Shown one piece after another: positions 1 to 11,729 of a DNA stretch of 64,000 nt. This stretch comes from Bidens hawaiensis (lineage: Eukaryota; Streptophyta; Magnoliopsida; Asterales; Asteraceae). The stretch's first letter is position 1. Every line of letters begins with the position of its first letter. Under the pieces are notes generated by a model. It was not told where the DNA came from. It worked only from the letters and a program-made list of their open reading frames with translations, and did no database searches. A program made the translations under genes and the position numbers. Location of the stretch: the NCBI GenBank assembly GCA_021521415.1, contig JAIQDT010003819.1:124001-188000 (forward strand), read 5' to 3'.

Positions 1-2377
1 TATGCAAGAAAAATCCTGATTGCTTCAAGTCTTGCAACTGGTGCAAAGACTTCCTCAAAGTCTATTCCTTCATCTTGAAGACATCCTAGTGCTACAAGTC
101 TAGCTTTATTCTTAATCACCAAACCCCTTTCATCCCTTTTGTTTCTAAAAACCCATTTGGTTCCAATTGCATATCTGTCAAATGGCTTATCAACAAGATC
201 CCACACATGTAGGTCTCTAAATTGTGCCAATTCCTCTTGCATTGCTTCCACCCAACTATTATCTTTTAATGCTTGTGCTATGTTCTTTGGTTCTATTTGG
301 GACATAAAACAAGAGTAAAGACAAATGTTTGCAATTTCGGAATGACTTCTTGTAACTCTTTCATGCAAATCACCAATGATGTTTTCAGAAGGATGATTCT
401 TTTCCATATAAGGAGTTTGTACAATCATATATATAGACAAATTTGTGTCAAGATTTGTTTCATTGAACTCTGGTTCTTCAATGATTAAATCAGCTTCTGC
501 ATCATGAAATTCTGGTGCTTCATTATTTTGTTGTCCTGACGTAGATGCACCATTGTTTTCTAAGTTCAATCTTTGAAATAGATCTTGAAATCTTGTTGTA
601 GATGCAGCTTCTTCTTCACTTGCTTGGTTTCTTGTGTCACCCTCATTCTGAATTTGATCATCCTGTACATCTTGATTGTCTTGATTGTTCTTAGTATGAT
701 CATGTTCAGAATTGTGATTATTTTCTCGATCATGTTGACCATTGTCATATGAGGGATTCTTCACAAAAGTATACTCCTTTTCTTTTCTAGCAACTTTCTT
801 CCATAATTCTTCCAAGTCCAATGACTTCTTTTTTTGCTCTTCAATTTCACTGTACTTGTAGAAAGATTCATCAAAGTCCTCAGGATAAATCTTGAAAGAC
901 CTTATTAACTTCTCATGATCAAACAGCCATGTTGCACCATCAACTGTATTGAATTGATTCTCATTAAAGATGATGTCAGATGATTCTATAACACTCAAGT
1001 GATCTTTCACATAAAATCTGTAGGCTTTTGAGTGTGTAGAATATCCAACAAAGAAACAATCCAGGGACTTTGTTTGAAACTTGTTCAAATAGTCTCTTGT
1101 GTTCAGTATAAAACATTTGCATCCAAAGGGCTTGAAAAACTTAATGTAAGGCTTTCTGTTGTGAAATATTTCATATGGAGTTTTGTTATGCCTTTTGTTG
1201 ACAAGTACCCTGTTCTGAACATAGCAGGCTGTATTTATAGCTTCAGCCCAAAAAGTGACAGGCAGATTAGCATCTGCTATTATGGTTCTTGCAGCTTCAA
1301 TCAAAGTTCTATTTCTTCTTTCTGCAACACCATTTTGTTCAGGAGTTCTAGGAGCTGAGAATTGTTGTTGTATTCCTTTTGCTTCACATAATTCTTACAT
1401 AACTCCATTCTTGAACTCAGTGCCATTGTCACTTCTCATCATCTTGACTTTCTTATTCAACTTGTTCTCAATCATTGTTACACAACCTTTAATCAACTCT
1501 CCAGTCTCATATTTGGTACTTAGGAAATAAATCCAAGTGTATCTTGAATAGTCATCAATGATCACCAGACAATATCTTTTCTTCCCAATACTTGGTACAC
1601 TCACAGGACCAAAGAGATCCATGTGAAGTAATTCAAGTACTTGATCAATTGAGTTGATGAGTTTTGACTTATGAGTAGATTTGTGTTGTTTTCCCTTTTG
1701 ACATGAATCACAATGATCTTCCAACTTGAATTATCTTGTAGGTAAGCCTATGACATGCTCACCTTTGACAAGTCTATTCATGTTCTTCAAGTTCACATGA
1801 TATAGTTTCCTATGCCACAATTTTGACTCATTTTCAGTGGCTTTGGAAACAAAACATGCACCTCCTCTTGAAATAGCTTCTTTCATATTCAATTCATACA
1901 AGTTACCATTTCTTGGTGCCATCATCATAATCATTTCAGGTGGAATTACAAACTCAGGTTTTAAAATGAAACAGTGTGAATCATCAAAACTGACTTTGTA
2001 ACCCTTATCACACATTTGTGATATACTCAGCAGAATGTACTGAAGACCTTCAACATGAAATAATTTATCAAATGAGACTTTCCCATTGTTAAGATTCCTT
2101 TTCCAACAATCTTTCCACCATTTTCATCACTCCCAAAAGCTACTGAACCTTCATACTTCTCTTCATAATTGACAAGAGATCTCTTGTCACAAGTCATGTG
2201 CCTAGAACAACCACTATCCATATACCATATATCATTTAGAGGAGTGGACTGTTCCTGCACATACAAAAAAGTTTGATTAGTTGAGTGATGAAGTGCAAGC
2301 CTTATCAACTTGCAGCTCATCAGATTCAGTTTCAGACACAGCTTGGGAAGTGAGTGTTGTTGGTTTAAGATCTTCAT
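1..2377 (-). pseudogene. pol: Copia-1 pol: protease, integrase, start of RT
   Basis: The protease stretch (2377-2027) has the Copia aspartic motif YMDSGCSRHMT. A one-base frame change near 2085 leads into the pre-integrase zinc-binding region, with HRKLYH then CDSC at about 1690-1830. The integrase core follows: D in IIDDYSRYTW, D in RSDNGTEF, then E in [10 protein letters not shown], the D,D-35-E triad. Toward position 1 the frame encodes the conserved start of RT ([12 protein letters not shown], then [14 protein letters not shown]). In-frame TAA codons lie at 1731-1733 and 1395-1397. Protease and the end of gag overlap in different frames at 2277-2377. That could be a mutation or a programmed shift, and one copy cannot tell. 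Confidence 0.85.
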
Positions 2378-5300
2378 GAGTCAATTCTAAGTTGTCTGAG
2401 TTATCAGTTTCATAACCACACTCTCTTGGAGTTTTAACAAGTGAGGTTGGACACTGGTATTCAGCTGAGTCAGTGGCATACTTCTTTATCACATAGTCCT
2501 TCTTCTCAGAGTATGCTCTCACATCAGCAACTTGCTCAACCTTACTCTCAGTCTTAGGTTTCCAAAGGAAACCATGTGGTTCATATCCATGTTTTAATAG
2601 AAACTTCTCATCACCAGTGAGTTCTGTTGGTTTATTTCTAGAATGTGCATCTTTTCTTCTTGTCTTCTCACTGTTTGATGATCCTTGAGAACCATCAGAT
2701 TTGACTGATTGAGTATCTTGTTTGATTCTCAAAGACTGATAGTTCTTTTTGGTCAATTTCTCATGCTTCTTAGGAGATTTACTTCTTTTTGCTAATCCAG
2801 CCACTTGCTTCTTTGTTGTTACTTCAGCTTTCTTCTCAATCCTTGTCTCCTTTGCAGATTTCTTTTCTTCTCTGTTCATGGTTTCATTTTCACACACCTT
2901 TCCTTTTCTTAGATATATATCATACTTCTGTTTGTATAGAACAAAGTCTTGGCCATACTTTGTTCCATCTGGTACATGAAATGGTTTGAATTTGAATCTT
3001 TCATTACATGAATCTGTGTGGTGACCATATTCATCACACCTTTTGCACCAAACCTTGCCTTTGAATATTTCATGTTCTTTTGGTTTCTTGAATCTTTCAC
3101 TTGGCTTAGGTGACTTGACTCCTAGAGTCTTATGATTCTTTAAGCTATCATAGTTAATTGAGAATGACACAAACTCCTAAATCTTAGTGTCTTGTCTTTC
3201 AAGTTTGGTTTTGACAAAGACAATTTTTTCAATAGTCACAGGTTCTTCATCACTGCTTTCTCTAACCCTTGACTGTCTTTTCTCATACTCTTCCATAGTT
3301 TCCACTTCTCCAACATCCAACACCTCATGACTAGAAAAGATTGGATAAACTGGGATAAAATTTTCTGTATCAACTTTTTCAGTCACCATCTTCTTTTTGT
3401 TGTTCTGCTTTATCCTACCCAATACAACCTTGCTTGGTGGTCTTACTGCATTGTAGTTTATCTTCCTCCTTTCACAAATGTCAAAAGAAACATGTTCTCT
3501 TTTCATTTTATCATTCTGTTTCCTCAATCTTGGTGGGATTGGTGGATACTTCGGAAGTTTATCAACAGATTCCGGTTTCTTATATTTTCTTCTTCTTTCA
3601 GCAGCTTTGATTTCCTTTTTAGTAATTTGATCACTCAAATCACTCAAGTCATCTTGATCCAATTCAACTGAATCAAAGTCATCCTCAGAGACTTGAACTC
3701 CAATTGACTTATCCTCTTTTACCACTTTCTTAATCACAAACTCTCCTTCTTCATTCACTTCTACCTTTTTGTACAAATCAACAAATTCTTCCTTGTCTTG
3801 AAAGACATCTCTGAATTGTTGCAAGTATGCATCCCTTTTCTCTTTGTCAACTTTTGGCATGAAGTTGTTGTTGAATGGAGGTGGAACTGCTTTGTATTTG
3901 TCTTGTTCCTTCACCTGGTTCAGTATACCACATATGTTGCATGTTGAGACCAAATTCTTCAGAAATTCAGTTTCAACCTTCAGTCTTGTGTTTTGCACCT
4001 TTTCTTCAACCAACATCTTCTTTAATCCATCAATCTCAGTGATGTATCTGGTTTGAGTTTTGTAATTGATCATGCAATCATCTTCAAGACTTTTAATCTT
4101 TTCTTCACTGATCATCTCACTTGCCTCATACTCATTGATGATACTTTGTTTTCTAAAACACTCACTTTCCAGCTTGCCTACTTTTGTTCTCAATTCAATG
4201 ATAAGTTCATTTAAATCAACAGTAGGAGCAGAGTGTACCTGAGACGATGATCCTTTTTCTTTCTCAATTATGGCCATGAATGCCACATTTGCTTTCCTGA
4301 TATCATCTGCAATGTCCTCTTCATGATTGCTCCAATCAAAATTTCCTTCATGCTGTGTAGTCACTGCCACATTTCCTTGATTTCTGATCTGATTTTGATT
4401 TGCTGGAACAGTGTTGTTTGGATTATTTTGAGCTTCTTGAAAATTTTGATTGTTATTCATTTGAAAACCTTGAGTCTGTTGCATACTTTGTTGTTGATTA
4501 TTCATTTGAGGCTGAAAGTTGTTGAAGTTGGGGTTGTAATTTTTGTTGGGATTGAAGTTGTTGTTGTTGAAGTTGTTCATTTGATTGTTGTTGTTGAATC
4601 TTGGCTAATTTTGTTGGTAATGCTGCTGACCTCTTGGTTGATTTTGTTGATATTGCTGCTGACCTCCTGGTTGTTGATTCTGGAATTGATTCATTTGAAA
4701 GTTTCTTTGTTGATTGCATTCTCTTGCAAAATGACCAGGTTGCTGACAATTATAGCAGATTGCTTTTGACTTGTCAAATCCAATCCTGTCATTAGGACCA
4801 GAAACCAGAGACCTACCAGTTCTGTTATACAACCTTTTACTTCTCAAACCCAACATGGCAGCTTGCCACTTCAAATCCATGTCTTCCAAGTCATCTGCAT
4901 CAATTTGCTCTAAATCATCTTGTACCACACTTGTGTGAATTAGGTTCTTTGCAACAAATGCATTATATGACTCAGTAAACATAGACAGCAAAGCCTGTGT
5001 TTCATTGCTTTGACCATGTCCTGTGCCAGTATGAGGAACATTTCCACTTGGCATAGAGGCAGAATCAGTGTCATCAATCAGTTGCACATTGAACCTCTGC
5101 TGATTTCCTTGATTACTTGTGCTACCTCCAATGAAAGATTTTGGAGTAACAACATTATGTTCAGCTGGTTCTTCAATAATGGGAATTTGCTGTTGATTCT
5201 TGGTAGACAGATTTCCCATGGGTGCAATCAATGCATTTGAAACATTGAAGCAGGGTCTATCTTCCTTAATCATCTCATTCTCTATCATTTCAAGTTCTGC

Positions 5301-5909
5301 AGCCTGAAGAAAACATACTACATCATCGAATTTCAATTCATTGAAATTATGCTTCTGAAGGATGAACTTGCAAGCAGTATACCATTCTTTTGGCATTGAG
5401 TTGAGTAACTTTGTATTTAAATCAAAGTCAGTCATTACATAATCAGTTGTCCTCAACTCATTCACAATACATAGAAAAAATTCTAGTATTGATTTCAACC
5501 TTTCTCCTTCCTTATACTTGAACCTTTCCAACTGTTGCTTCAATCTTTGCTTCTTTATGTTCTTTAGTTCAGTATTCCCTTCATACATCTCAAGGATGGC
5601 ATCATACATTTGCTTGGCAGTTGTGTGATGTGCCACCTTGGTCAGAATCTCCCAAGACAAACCTAGCTTAATCATAGCTAAGGCTTTGTCATTCACCTTT
5701 CTCATTCTTTCTCTTACAGCAGCAGTTGCAGCTGCATTTGCACCTTCTTCAACAGCAGTTTGTGGACCATTCTTGATGGAGTTCCACATATCAATATCAT
5801 TGTAGCATACGGCTGCTTCAAAGAGTACTTTCCATTTGATAAAGTTTTCCTGTCCATACAACCTTGGTATCTTGTTAGTAGACACCTCTTGTTCCTCATA
5901 CCCAGACAT
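2277..5909 (-). pseudogene. gag: Copia-1 gag, long form with coiled-coil extension
   Basis: The N-terminal 200 or so residues are a Copia-type gag (UBN2-like), starting at an ATG at 5907-5909. A zinc knuckle CYNCQQPGHFAREC (CX2CX4HX4C) follows at about 4730-4775, then Gln/Asn-rich repeats. The same frame continues past TAG codons at 4605-4607 and 3177-3179. The continuation has a predicted coiled coil (about 3900-4200), a charged Lys/Glu-rich region and a second Cys/His cluster, CKRCDEYGHHTDSC (about 3000-3050), which also fits CX2CX4HX4C. The extension to roughly 1,200 codons is long for Copia gag but known in large plant Copia lineages. The two in-frame TAGs may be decay. Readthrough cannot be excluded from one copy. 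Confidence 0.8.
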
Positions 5910-6200
5910 TTTGAGAAATCAAAAATCAGTTTCTTTGTAGACACAGAGTTTCAAAATAATCAGATCTGAAAACAGAATGCTCAGATCTGATGTGTCTGAT
6001 GTGATTAGAACAAGATTTAGATATAAAGATTAGAACTTTAATTGAAATAAGGAAGAGAAAAACACCGGTAGATTGTAGATCTGGAAGAAAAATGAAAAAC
6101 AGGACTGCTGACGTCACAAATCAATCGAACAGTGGTCTGCTTACGTCATTCTTCTTCAAATCTTCAATCAGCAACAATCTTTCCAAAATAGCAGTAACAA

Positions 6201-6212
6201 GCTCTGATACCA
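6201..6212 (-). other. Primer-binding site, initiator-Met tRNA type
   Basis: The plus strand reads gctctgatacca, the complement of TGGTATCAGAGC, the standard plant Copia primer site for initiator Met tRNA. It lies two bases inside the LTR edge at 6215, which fixes the orientation (minus) and the inner LTR boundary. Confidence 0.9.
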
Positions 6213-6214
6213 CT

Positions 6215-7410
6215 TGTCGGTCCCCTCGATTTCAGCTGGATCTTAATCAATCATGTCATAACTCACACAGATTAATGTGTTGACAAGAGAGTTAATGACG
6301 AGTTGCTATATTTAGAAAGATATCCGTTTCTTAAAGGCGGAATCAATAACAAACATACGGTTGCAAAGAATAATCAAAGGTATAAAGCAAACACAGGATT
6401 CACTCAAAAGATTTCCATCTATATAATTTTCATCATACAAAGTGGATAATCGATTTAGGGTTTTTAGGAATCCTAGGACAGCCGTCACTTTCAAGAAATA
6501 TTCTTTCTTATCTGAAAAGTGTAAAGGCTCAAAGTCCGTGTCCTCTCTCTCTTGGCGGCGTGCCCTAAACATTCTATTTATAGGCCTGCCAACCTAGGAC
6601 AGCTGTCATTCGTTCTAGAAACCCTAAATACAATCATACATATTCAAATTACATATTCAAAATAAACTAAGTGTAAAACAAGTCTTCCGGGTAGGCTTTG
6701 CACCAATCTTGTCTTTCCGAGTATGCTCGGCCATCCTTCATACCTTGGTAACATAGAAGTGTGCTCGGGATCAGCTTTCCGGGTAGACTTTAATTGAAGA
6801 GTATTTTACCATGTAAAATACTCACCGAGTAGACTTCAGTCTTCTTGACTTTGCCAGACTTTGCCCGACAACTCCTTACGAGCAACCTTGTTCTTCAATG
6901 ATCCATTTCAGCTCTTTGCTATAAAATAACTTATTAGCAAAGTGTACTCGGGAGTACTGTTCCTTGCTTGAGCTGAACCTTGCCCGATATTACTTAGAGA
7001 TATTCCTTTAGATTATCAAGCATACTTGGATCATACTTATTAATGAATACCTTGCCCGGTCTTCCAATCACTTGGCTTCTTGGACTTGGTCAACCAAACC
7101 TTACTCGGAAGAGTAAAATACTTGGTTCTGAAGAACATACTTGCTTGATAAAGTGAACCTTGCCCGGATTTACATAAACTAGTGTACCTTACCCGGCAAT
7201 GCACTAATTTGCAAACCCTGCTCGGATATCCACTAAAGAAGACTACTTGAAGTAAACCTTGCCCGGTAGGCAAAATATCGTACTCGGTTAAGTAAAAGCT
7301 TGCTCGGATGTCTAAGGTGTGCTCGGATCCATTACTTAGCGAAATCAGAGGAGGTTGAGAAGATTCCAATCTTCCATGTACTTCATATAGGTCAAATCTT
7401 TGACTCAACA
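6215..7410 (-). repeat. 5' LTR of Copia-1 (possibly to 7444)
   Basis: The inner edge is set by the primer site. On the minus strand the LTR would begin TGTTGAGTCAAAG at 7410 and end in CCGACA at 6215, about 1196 bp. A near-duplicate start (TGTTGAGTCAAGA) lies 34 bp further out at 7444, with a polypurine tract between them. The outer boundary is therefore ambiguous. The LTR is unusually dense in short CCCGG/CTCGG-type words between 6685 and 7330. Open frames inside it show no recognisable protein. Confidence 0.8.
6575..6582 (-). promoter_or_regulatory. TATA box in Copia-1 LTR
   Basis: The minus strand reads CCTATAAATAGAATG here, a canonical plant TATA box inside the LTR, about 360 bp from the LTR-internal junction and upstream of gag. 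It is the likely core promoter of the element. Confidence 0.6.
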
Positions 7411-7444
7411 ATCTCCCCCTTTAGGTCAATTTCTTGACTCAACA

Positions 7445-7564
7445 ATATTATCCTTAAATTAACAATAACAATTCAAAAAGAATAACTGATTAGATAGATG
7501 TTACCGATTTTGGGATCCTTGACCCTTTAAGGATAATATATCCTCTAAGGATAAGAGATCCTGA
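7445..7564 (-). other. Gypsy A 3' untranslated remnant
   Basis: About 120 bp between the integrase stop and the Copia-1 LTR. It contains several AAGGAT/GGATCC words like those in the rest of Gypsy A, which supports its membership of that element. No polypurine tract or 3' LTR is present. Confidence 0.6.
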
Positions 7565-9793
7565 TCAAAAAAAATATCTCTTGAGGTGGAAGGCATTCCA
7601 TGCTCTTGGTAACCTGTTGCCTTCCATTGTGAGCAAATGATATGCCCCCTTTCCTGCATCCGACTCAATTTGATAAGGTCCTTCCCATTTGGATGCTAAC
7701 TTTCCATCAGCTGGATTAGTTGTGTTTTGGGAGGCTTTCCTCAACACTAGATCTCCTTCTTGAAATCTTCTGATCCTGATATTTTTGTTGTATGCCCCAG
7801 CTACCCTTTGTTGATATGATGCCATCCTGATCTTGGCTAGGTATCTGTGTTCTTCTATTGTATCCAAGTCTTCAAGAATGGTTTCTTCATTGGATTCAGG
7901 ATCACGGAAGCTCGTTCTTGCCGTAGGAATCACCAATTCTGTGGGAATTACTGCTTCTGATCCAAACACCAATGAGAAGAGTGTTTGGCCTGTTGCATTT
8001 TTAGGCGTAGTCCTGTCTGCCCAAAGAACATAAGGAAGTTCTTCAGCCCATTTTCCCTTCTTGGTTCCTAGCTTCTTCTTTAGATTGTTGATGATGATCT
8101 TGTTGCTAGACTCTACTTGACCATTGGCTTGAGGATGAACTGGAGTGGAAGTAATCATTTTGATGCCCCAACTGTCAAAAAAGCTAGTGGTTCTATTCCC
8201 GATAAACTGGGAACCATTGTCACAAACAATTTCTGCAGGAATACCAAATCTAGTTATAATATTTCGTTTAATAAAAGATATTACTTCCCTTTCTCGAACT
8301 TGTACAAACGCTTCTGCCTCAATCCATTTGGAGAAGTAGTCAGTCATAGCAAGCATAAAGACCTTTCCACCTGGTGCTTTTGGTAGCTTACCTACAATAT
8401 CCATACCCCATTTCATGAAAGGCCATGAGGAGGATATAGGATATAGAGGCTCCGCTGGTTGATGAAGGATGTTTGCGTGTCTTTGACAAGCATCACATTT
8501 CCTTGAATATTCCACTGCATCCTTCTTCATTGTTGGCCAGAAGTATCCAGTTCTGAGTATTCTGGAAAATAATGCTCTTCCACCTGTGTGATTGCCGCAA
8601 TCTCCTTCATGAAAATCCTTGAGTACTTTTTGGATCTCAGGATCCTCAATGCATCTGAGATATGGACCTGCGAGAGATTTTCTATATACCATATCGTTTA
8701 ACAAAATATATTGGGATTCCTTGAGTTTGAAGGACTTGGGATTTTCCGTGGCCAGAATTTCTCCAGTCTGGATGTAGTTCTTGATAGGATGGATCCATGA
8801 TCCTTTTTTAGTTGAGGATAAAGGATCCCAGAGTACGATTTCTTTATCATTCGTTATCTCTCTAACTTCATGTTCTCCTATTGCTGGCAAGAGAATGTGG
8901 ATTATTGGGATTTCCAAATCCTCAAGAATCTTCAAAGATGAGGCTAAGTTTGCCAAGGCGTCTGCTCTAGCGTTTTCTTCCCTCGGTACCTGTGTAATAC
9001 TAAATATTTCGAAGGATTTCCATAACTCCTTCACAATATCTAAATATTTAATTTGTTTCTCACCTTTAACAGCATACGAGCCATTAAAGTGGTTAGTTAT
9101 CAATAAAGAATCTACATAAACTTGAAGATACCTGATCCTCATGATTTTAGCTAATTGCAAACCTGCGATTAGAGCCTCATATTCTGCTTCATTGTTTGTT
9201 GCTTGGAACTCACAAGCTATGGAATGGGGTAATATGTCCCCCTGTGGCGATTTCAGTAGGATCCCCAATCCTGTTCTTCTTACATTGGAAGCACCATCGG
9301 TAAAGAGTATCCAAGGATCCTTGGTCTTTTCCAGTTGTTGGACCTCCAAGTCAGCTTCTTTTTGTAGATCACTAGTGAAATCAGCCACAAAGTCCGCTAG
9401 TGCTTGAGACTTGATTGCTGTTCTTAGCTCATATTGGATACCATATGCACTTAATTTTACAGCCCACTTGGCAATTCTACCTGATAACTCTGGTTTTCTA
9501 AGAACATTCTTCACAGGAAAATTAGTTCTCAAAACAATAGGATGAGTTTCGAAATAATGTCTCAGTTTAGTAGAAGCCATAATGAGTGCAAGAATTAACT
9601 TTTCTAAATGAGAATACCTGGCCTCTGCATCTAGAAGACTTTTACTTACATAATAAACGGGATGCTGTTCACCTTCATGATCCTTTACCAAGACGGCACT
9701 TACTGCGTTTCCTGAGACAACTAAATACATGTATAAGGATTCTCCATCCACAGGCTTCATCAGAGCTGAAGCTGAGGATAAGTAATCCTTCAA
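7565..9793 (-). CDS. pol: Gypsy A RNase H + aRNase H + integrase polyprotein part
   Basis: An open frame of 742 codons. Residues 1-130 are the C-terminal part of the RT-linked RNase H. Residues 155-285 are an archaeal-type RNase H with the acidic set visible: [22 protein letters not shown] and RADALA. A HHCC zinc finger (H..H..CDAC, about 390-440) follows. The integrase core has D in MTDYFSKW, D in CDNGSQF and E in GQVESSNK, and the C-terminal tail ends in a WEGPYQI-type fold. The start is only the first Met after a frameshift near 9830, not a native start, because the protein should be part of a larger Gag-Pol. Role: RNA removal during reverse transcription, and cDNA insertion. This part is intact, unlike its RT. 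Confidence 0.85.
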   Translation of the reverse strand: MKDYLSSASALMKPVDGESLYMYLVVSGNAVSAVLVKDHEGEQHPVYYVSKSLLDAEARYSHLEKLILALIMASTKLRHYFETHPIVLRTNFPVKNVLRKPELSGRIAKWAVKLSAYGIQYELRTAIKSQALADFVADFTSDLQKEADLEVQQLEKTKDPWILFTDGASNVRRTGLGILLKSPQGDILPHSIACEFQATNNEAEYEALIAGLQLAKIMRIRYLQVYVDSLLITNHFNGSYAVKGEKQIKYLDIVKELWKSFEIFSITQVPREENARADALANLASSLKILEDLEIPIIHILLPAIGEHEVREITNDKEIVLWDPLSSTKKGSWIHPIKNYIQTGEILATENPKSFKLKESQYILLNDMVYRKSLAGPYLRCIEDPEIQKVLKDFHEGDCGNHTGGRALFSRILRTGYFWPTMKKDAVEYSRKCDACQRHANILHQPAEPLYPISSSWPFMKWGMDIVGKLPKAPGGKVFMLAMTDYFSKWIEAEAFVQVREREVISFIKRNIITRFGIPAEIVCDNGSQFIGNRTTSFFDSWGIKMITSTPVHPQANGQVESSNKIIINNLKKKLGTKKGKWAEELPYVLWADRTTPKNATGQTLFSLVFGSEAVIPTELVIPTARTSFRDPESNEETILEDLDTIEEHRYLAKIRMASYQQRVAGAYNKNIRIRRFQEGDLVLRKASQNTTNPADGKLASKWEGPYQIESDAGKGAYHLLTMEGNRLPRAWNAFHLKRYFF

Positions 9794-10849
9794 GGCTGTA
9801 AGCGCAGCCTCATGCTTTTCCGTCCATTCAAACTTTTATTCTTCCTAAGGATGTCATAGAAGTCCTTGCACTTCTCGGAGGATCTTGAGATAAACCTATT
9901 GAGATCAGCTATTCTTCCTGTGAGCCTTTGGACATCCTTTGTGTTTGTAGGGGATTTTAAATTGAGGATGGCTTCAATCTAATCAGGGCTTGCTTCAATT
10001 CCTCTTTTGGTTACCATATATCCTAGAAATTTTCCAGCCTTAACACCAAAGTGGCATTTTGACGGATTCAATTTCATGTTATATTGGTCGAGGATATTGA
10101 ATGCTTCCTCGAGGTCTCTAAGGTCATTCTAAGCTTTCTTTGACTTCACTACCATATCATCTATGTAGACCTCCATAGTCTTACCCAACTGATCCTTGAA
10201 GATCATGTTGACTAATCTTTGGTATGTTGCCCCTGCATTTCTTAGTCCAAACGACATAGCGGTATAACAGTATATGCCGGTAGGAGTCATGAATGTTGTA
10301 TACTCTTGATCGGATGGTTCCATTTGAATTTGTTGAAATCCAGAGGAAGCATCCATAAAGGTAAGCATTTCATGTCCTGCCGTCGCATCCACCATGGAAT
10401 CTATATGTGGTAATGGGAAAGGATCCTTGGGGCATGCCTTGTTTAAATCTGTAAAATCGACACACACCCTCCACTTTCCATTCTTTTTTGAAACAACGAC
10501 CACATTAGCTACCCATCGAGGATATTGAACCTCTCTGATCATACCGGCCTTAAGAAGTTTTTCAACTTCTTCCTGTATGATCTTGTTCCTCTCAGGAGCG
10601 AATTTCCTTCGCTTCTGATGGACGGGTTTAACAGATAAATCAAGGCCGAGTTTATGAGTGATTACCTCTTTTGAAATACCTGTCATGTCCGAGTGCTTGA
10701 AGGCAAAAAGTGGATCTTCTTTTCCCTAAGAAGGATATTATATCCTCCTCAATTTTTCTGGGGATACTGGATCCTAAGAACACCTTTATTTCTGGATCCT
10801 CGGGGTCTAATGATACTTCTTTAAGGTCTTTCTCCCGAGCTTCCAGCAC
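9794..10849 (-). pseudogene. pol: Gypsy A reverse transcriptase, broken
   Basis: The finger and palm regions are open at 10129-10686, including DLNKACPKDPFPLPHIDSM and the catalytic box YIDDMVVKSK (YIDD). A TAG immediately after (10129-10131), another TAG near 9979 and a one-base frame change near 9830 cut the thumb/RNase H connection. Upstream (10652-10849) is the protease-RT linker in another frame. The family match to plant Tat-type Gypsy RT is clear. This copy cannot make a full RT unless it is complemented. Confidence 0.85.
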
Positions 10850-10873
10850 GTCCCTAGGATGTTGCTGTAATTG

Positions 10874-11686
10874 TTATGCTATGGTTGGCTTGGCTGTTGG
10901 CTTCATTGATGATGAATAATAGTTCTTGGCCTCCGCTTGGTCACCCACTATCTTTACAACTCCCCAAGGAGTAGGTAGCTTGATGCATTGGTGATAAGTT
11001 GAGGCTACAGCCTTCATTCCATGGAGCCAAGGCCTACCTAAAATAACATTGCAACAGGAAAGGTTATCTATAACACAAAATTTTTGGTATGAATTTAACC
11101 CTTCGATATAAATTGGGAGGTTGATGTCCCCCAATGTCTTCTTGGTTTCGCCACTGAAACCGACTAGCACCAAAGTTCTAGGAATGATTTCTGAATCCGG
11201 GATGTTCATCTTCTTGAGGACATCATGTTGGATAATGTTGATTGAGCTGCCACCGTCTACTAGAATCCTGCGTACATAATGGTTAGAGATAAATAAAGTA
11301 ATAATCAAACCGTCGTGATGAGGATCTTGAATATTCATCTTGTCTTCCTCATCGAAGAAGATTCTCTTGTCTGTTGTTAAGGTGGTCGACACTATTGGTC
11401 GATCTCCGTTATCCATCTTTATCTCTTTGGAAAGTCTTTTTGCTGCAGAGAAAGAAGTTCCACATATGTCTGAACCTCCGGAGATGAAATTGACAGTTTG
11501 CATATCCAGCTTGTCCTGATGAGGATCCTGGATCCTTGAATTGAAAAAGATTCTCTGATCAGTCACTCGAGTAGTGGGGATGAGTGGTCTCCTTTCATCA
11601 TCCAATCCGAATTCTTCTACAGTATTTTCTTCTATAGCATAAGAATCTCGAAATAATTCGTAGTCTCTGGAGACAAAGTTGATCAC
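10874..11686 (-). CDS. Gypsy A aspartic protease region
   Basis: 270 open codons between gag and RT. The protease-like core contains ILVDGGSSINII, the DGGSS variant of the D-S/T-G active site usual in plant Tat/Athila elements, and a later ILGRPWLHGM (LGR-hydrophobic) motif. Role: cleavage of Gag-Pol. It is in a different frame from both the flanking gag and the RT, so this is an internal piece and not a native gene. The N-terminal 120 residues contain two copies of a segment with R(I/V)FF and QDPHQD/QDPHHD, a short internal repeat of unknown role. Confidence 0.75.
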   Translation of the reverse strand: MINFVSRDYELFRDSYAIEENTVEEFGLDDERRPLIPTTRVTDQRIFFNSRIQDPHQDKLDMQTVNFISGGSDICGTSFSAAKRLSKEIKMDNGDRPIVSTTLTTDKRIFFDEEDKMNIQDPHHDGLIITLFISNHYVRRILVDGGSSINIIQHDVLKKMNIPDSEIIPRTLVLVGFSGETKKTLGDINLPIYIEGLNSYQKFCVIDNLSCCNVILGRPWLHGMKAVASTYHQCIKLPTPWGVVKIVGDQAEAKNYYSSSMKPTAKPTIA

Positions 11687-11729
11687 ATGAGCATCTGGCG
11701 GCGGTGGTGTTGCTTTTTGTGGAAGGTCT

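Larger units (their letters stand above)
1..7410 (-). mobile_element. Copia LTR retrotransposon 1, 5' part (runs off left edge)
   Basis: Reading the minus strand from right to left there is an LTR, an initiator-Met primer-binding site, a long gag, protease, integrase and the start of reverse transcriptase, which is Copia order (integrase before RT). The 3' half and 3' LTR lie outside the window. Coding regions carry several in-frame stops and at least two frame changes, so this copy looks dead. It abuts the 3' UTR of a Gypsy element at about 7411-7444, which implies that it inserted there. The lineage within Copia (Sirevirus or Tork-like) is not resolved. Confidence 0.9.

Noticed and set aside
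4323..4769. 148-codon hydrophobic plus-strand frame rich in Leu/Val
   Set aside because: Antisense of the Gln/Asn-rich gag repeats, where CAA/AAC codons become TTG/GTT. It looks like a membrane protein only because of composition.
7040..7411. 123-codon minus frame in the Copia-1 LTR
   Set aside because: Lies wholly inside the LTR among repeated CCCGG words, with no known LTR-encoded protein.
7833..9407. Several plus-strand frames in 7.8-9.4 kb
   Set aside because: Antisense shadows of the intact RNase H-integrase ORF.
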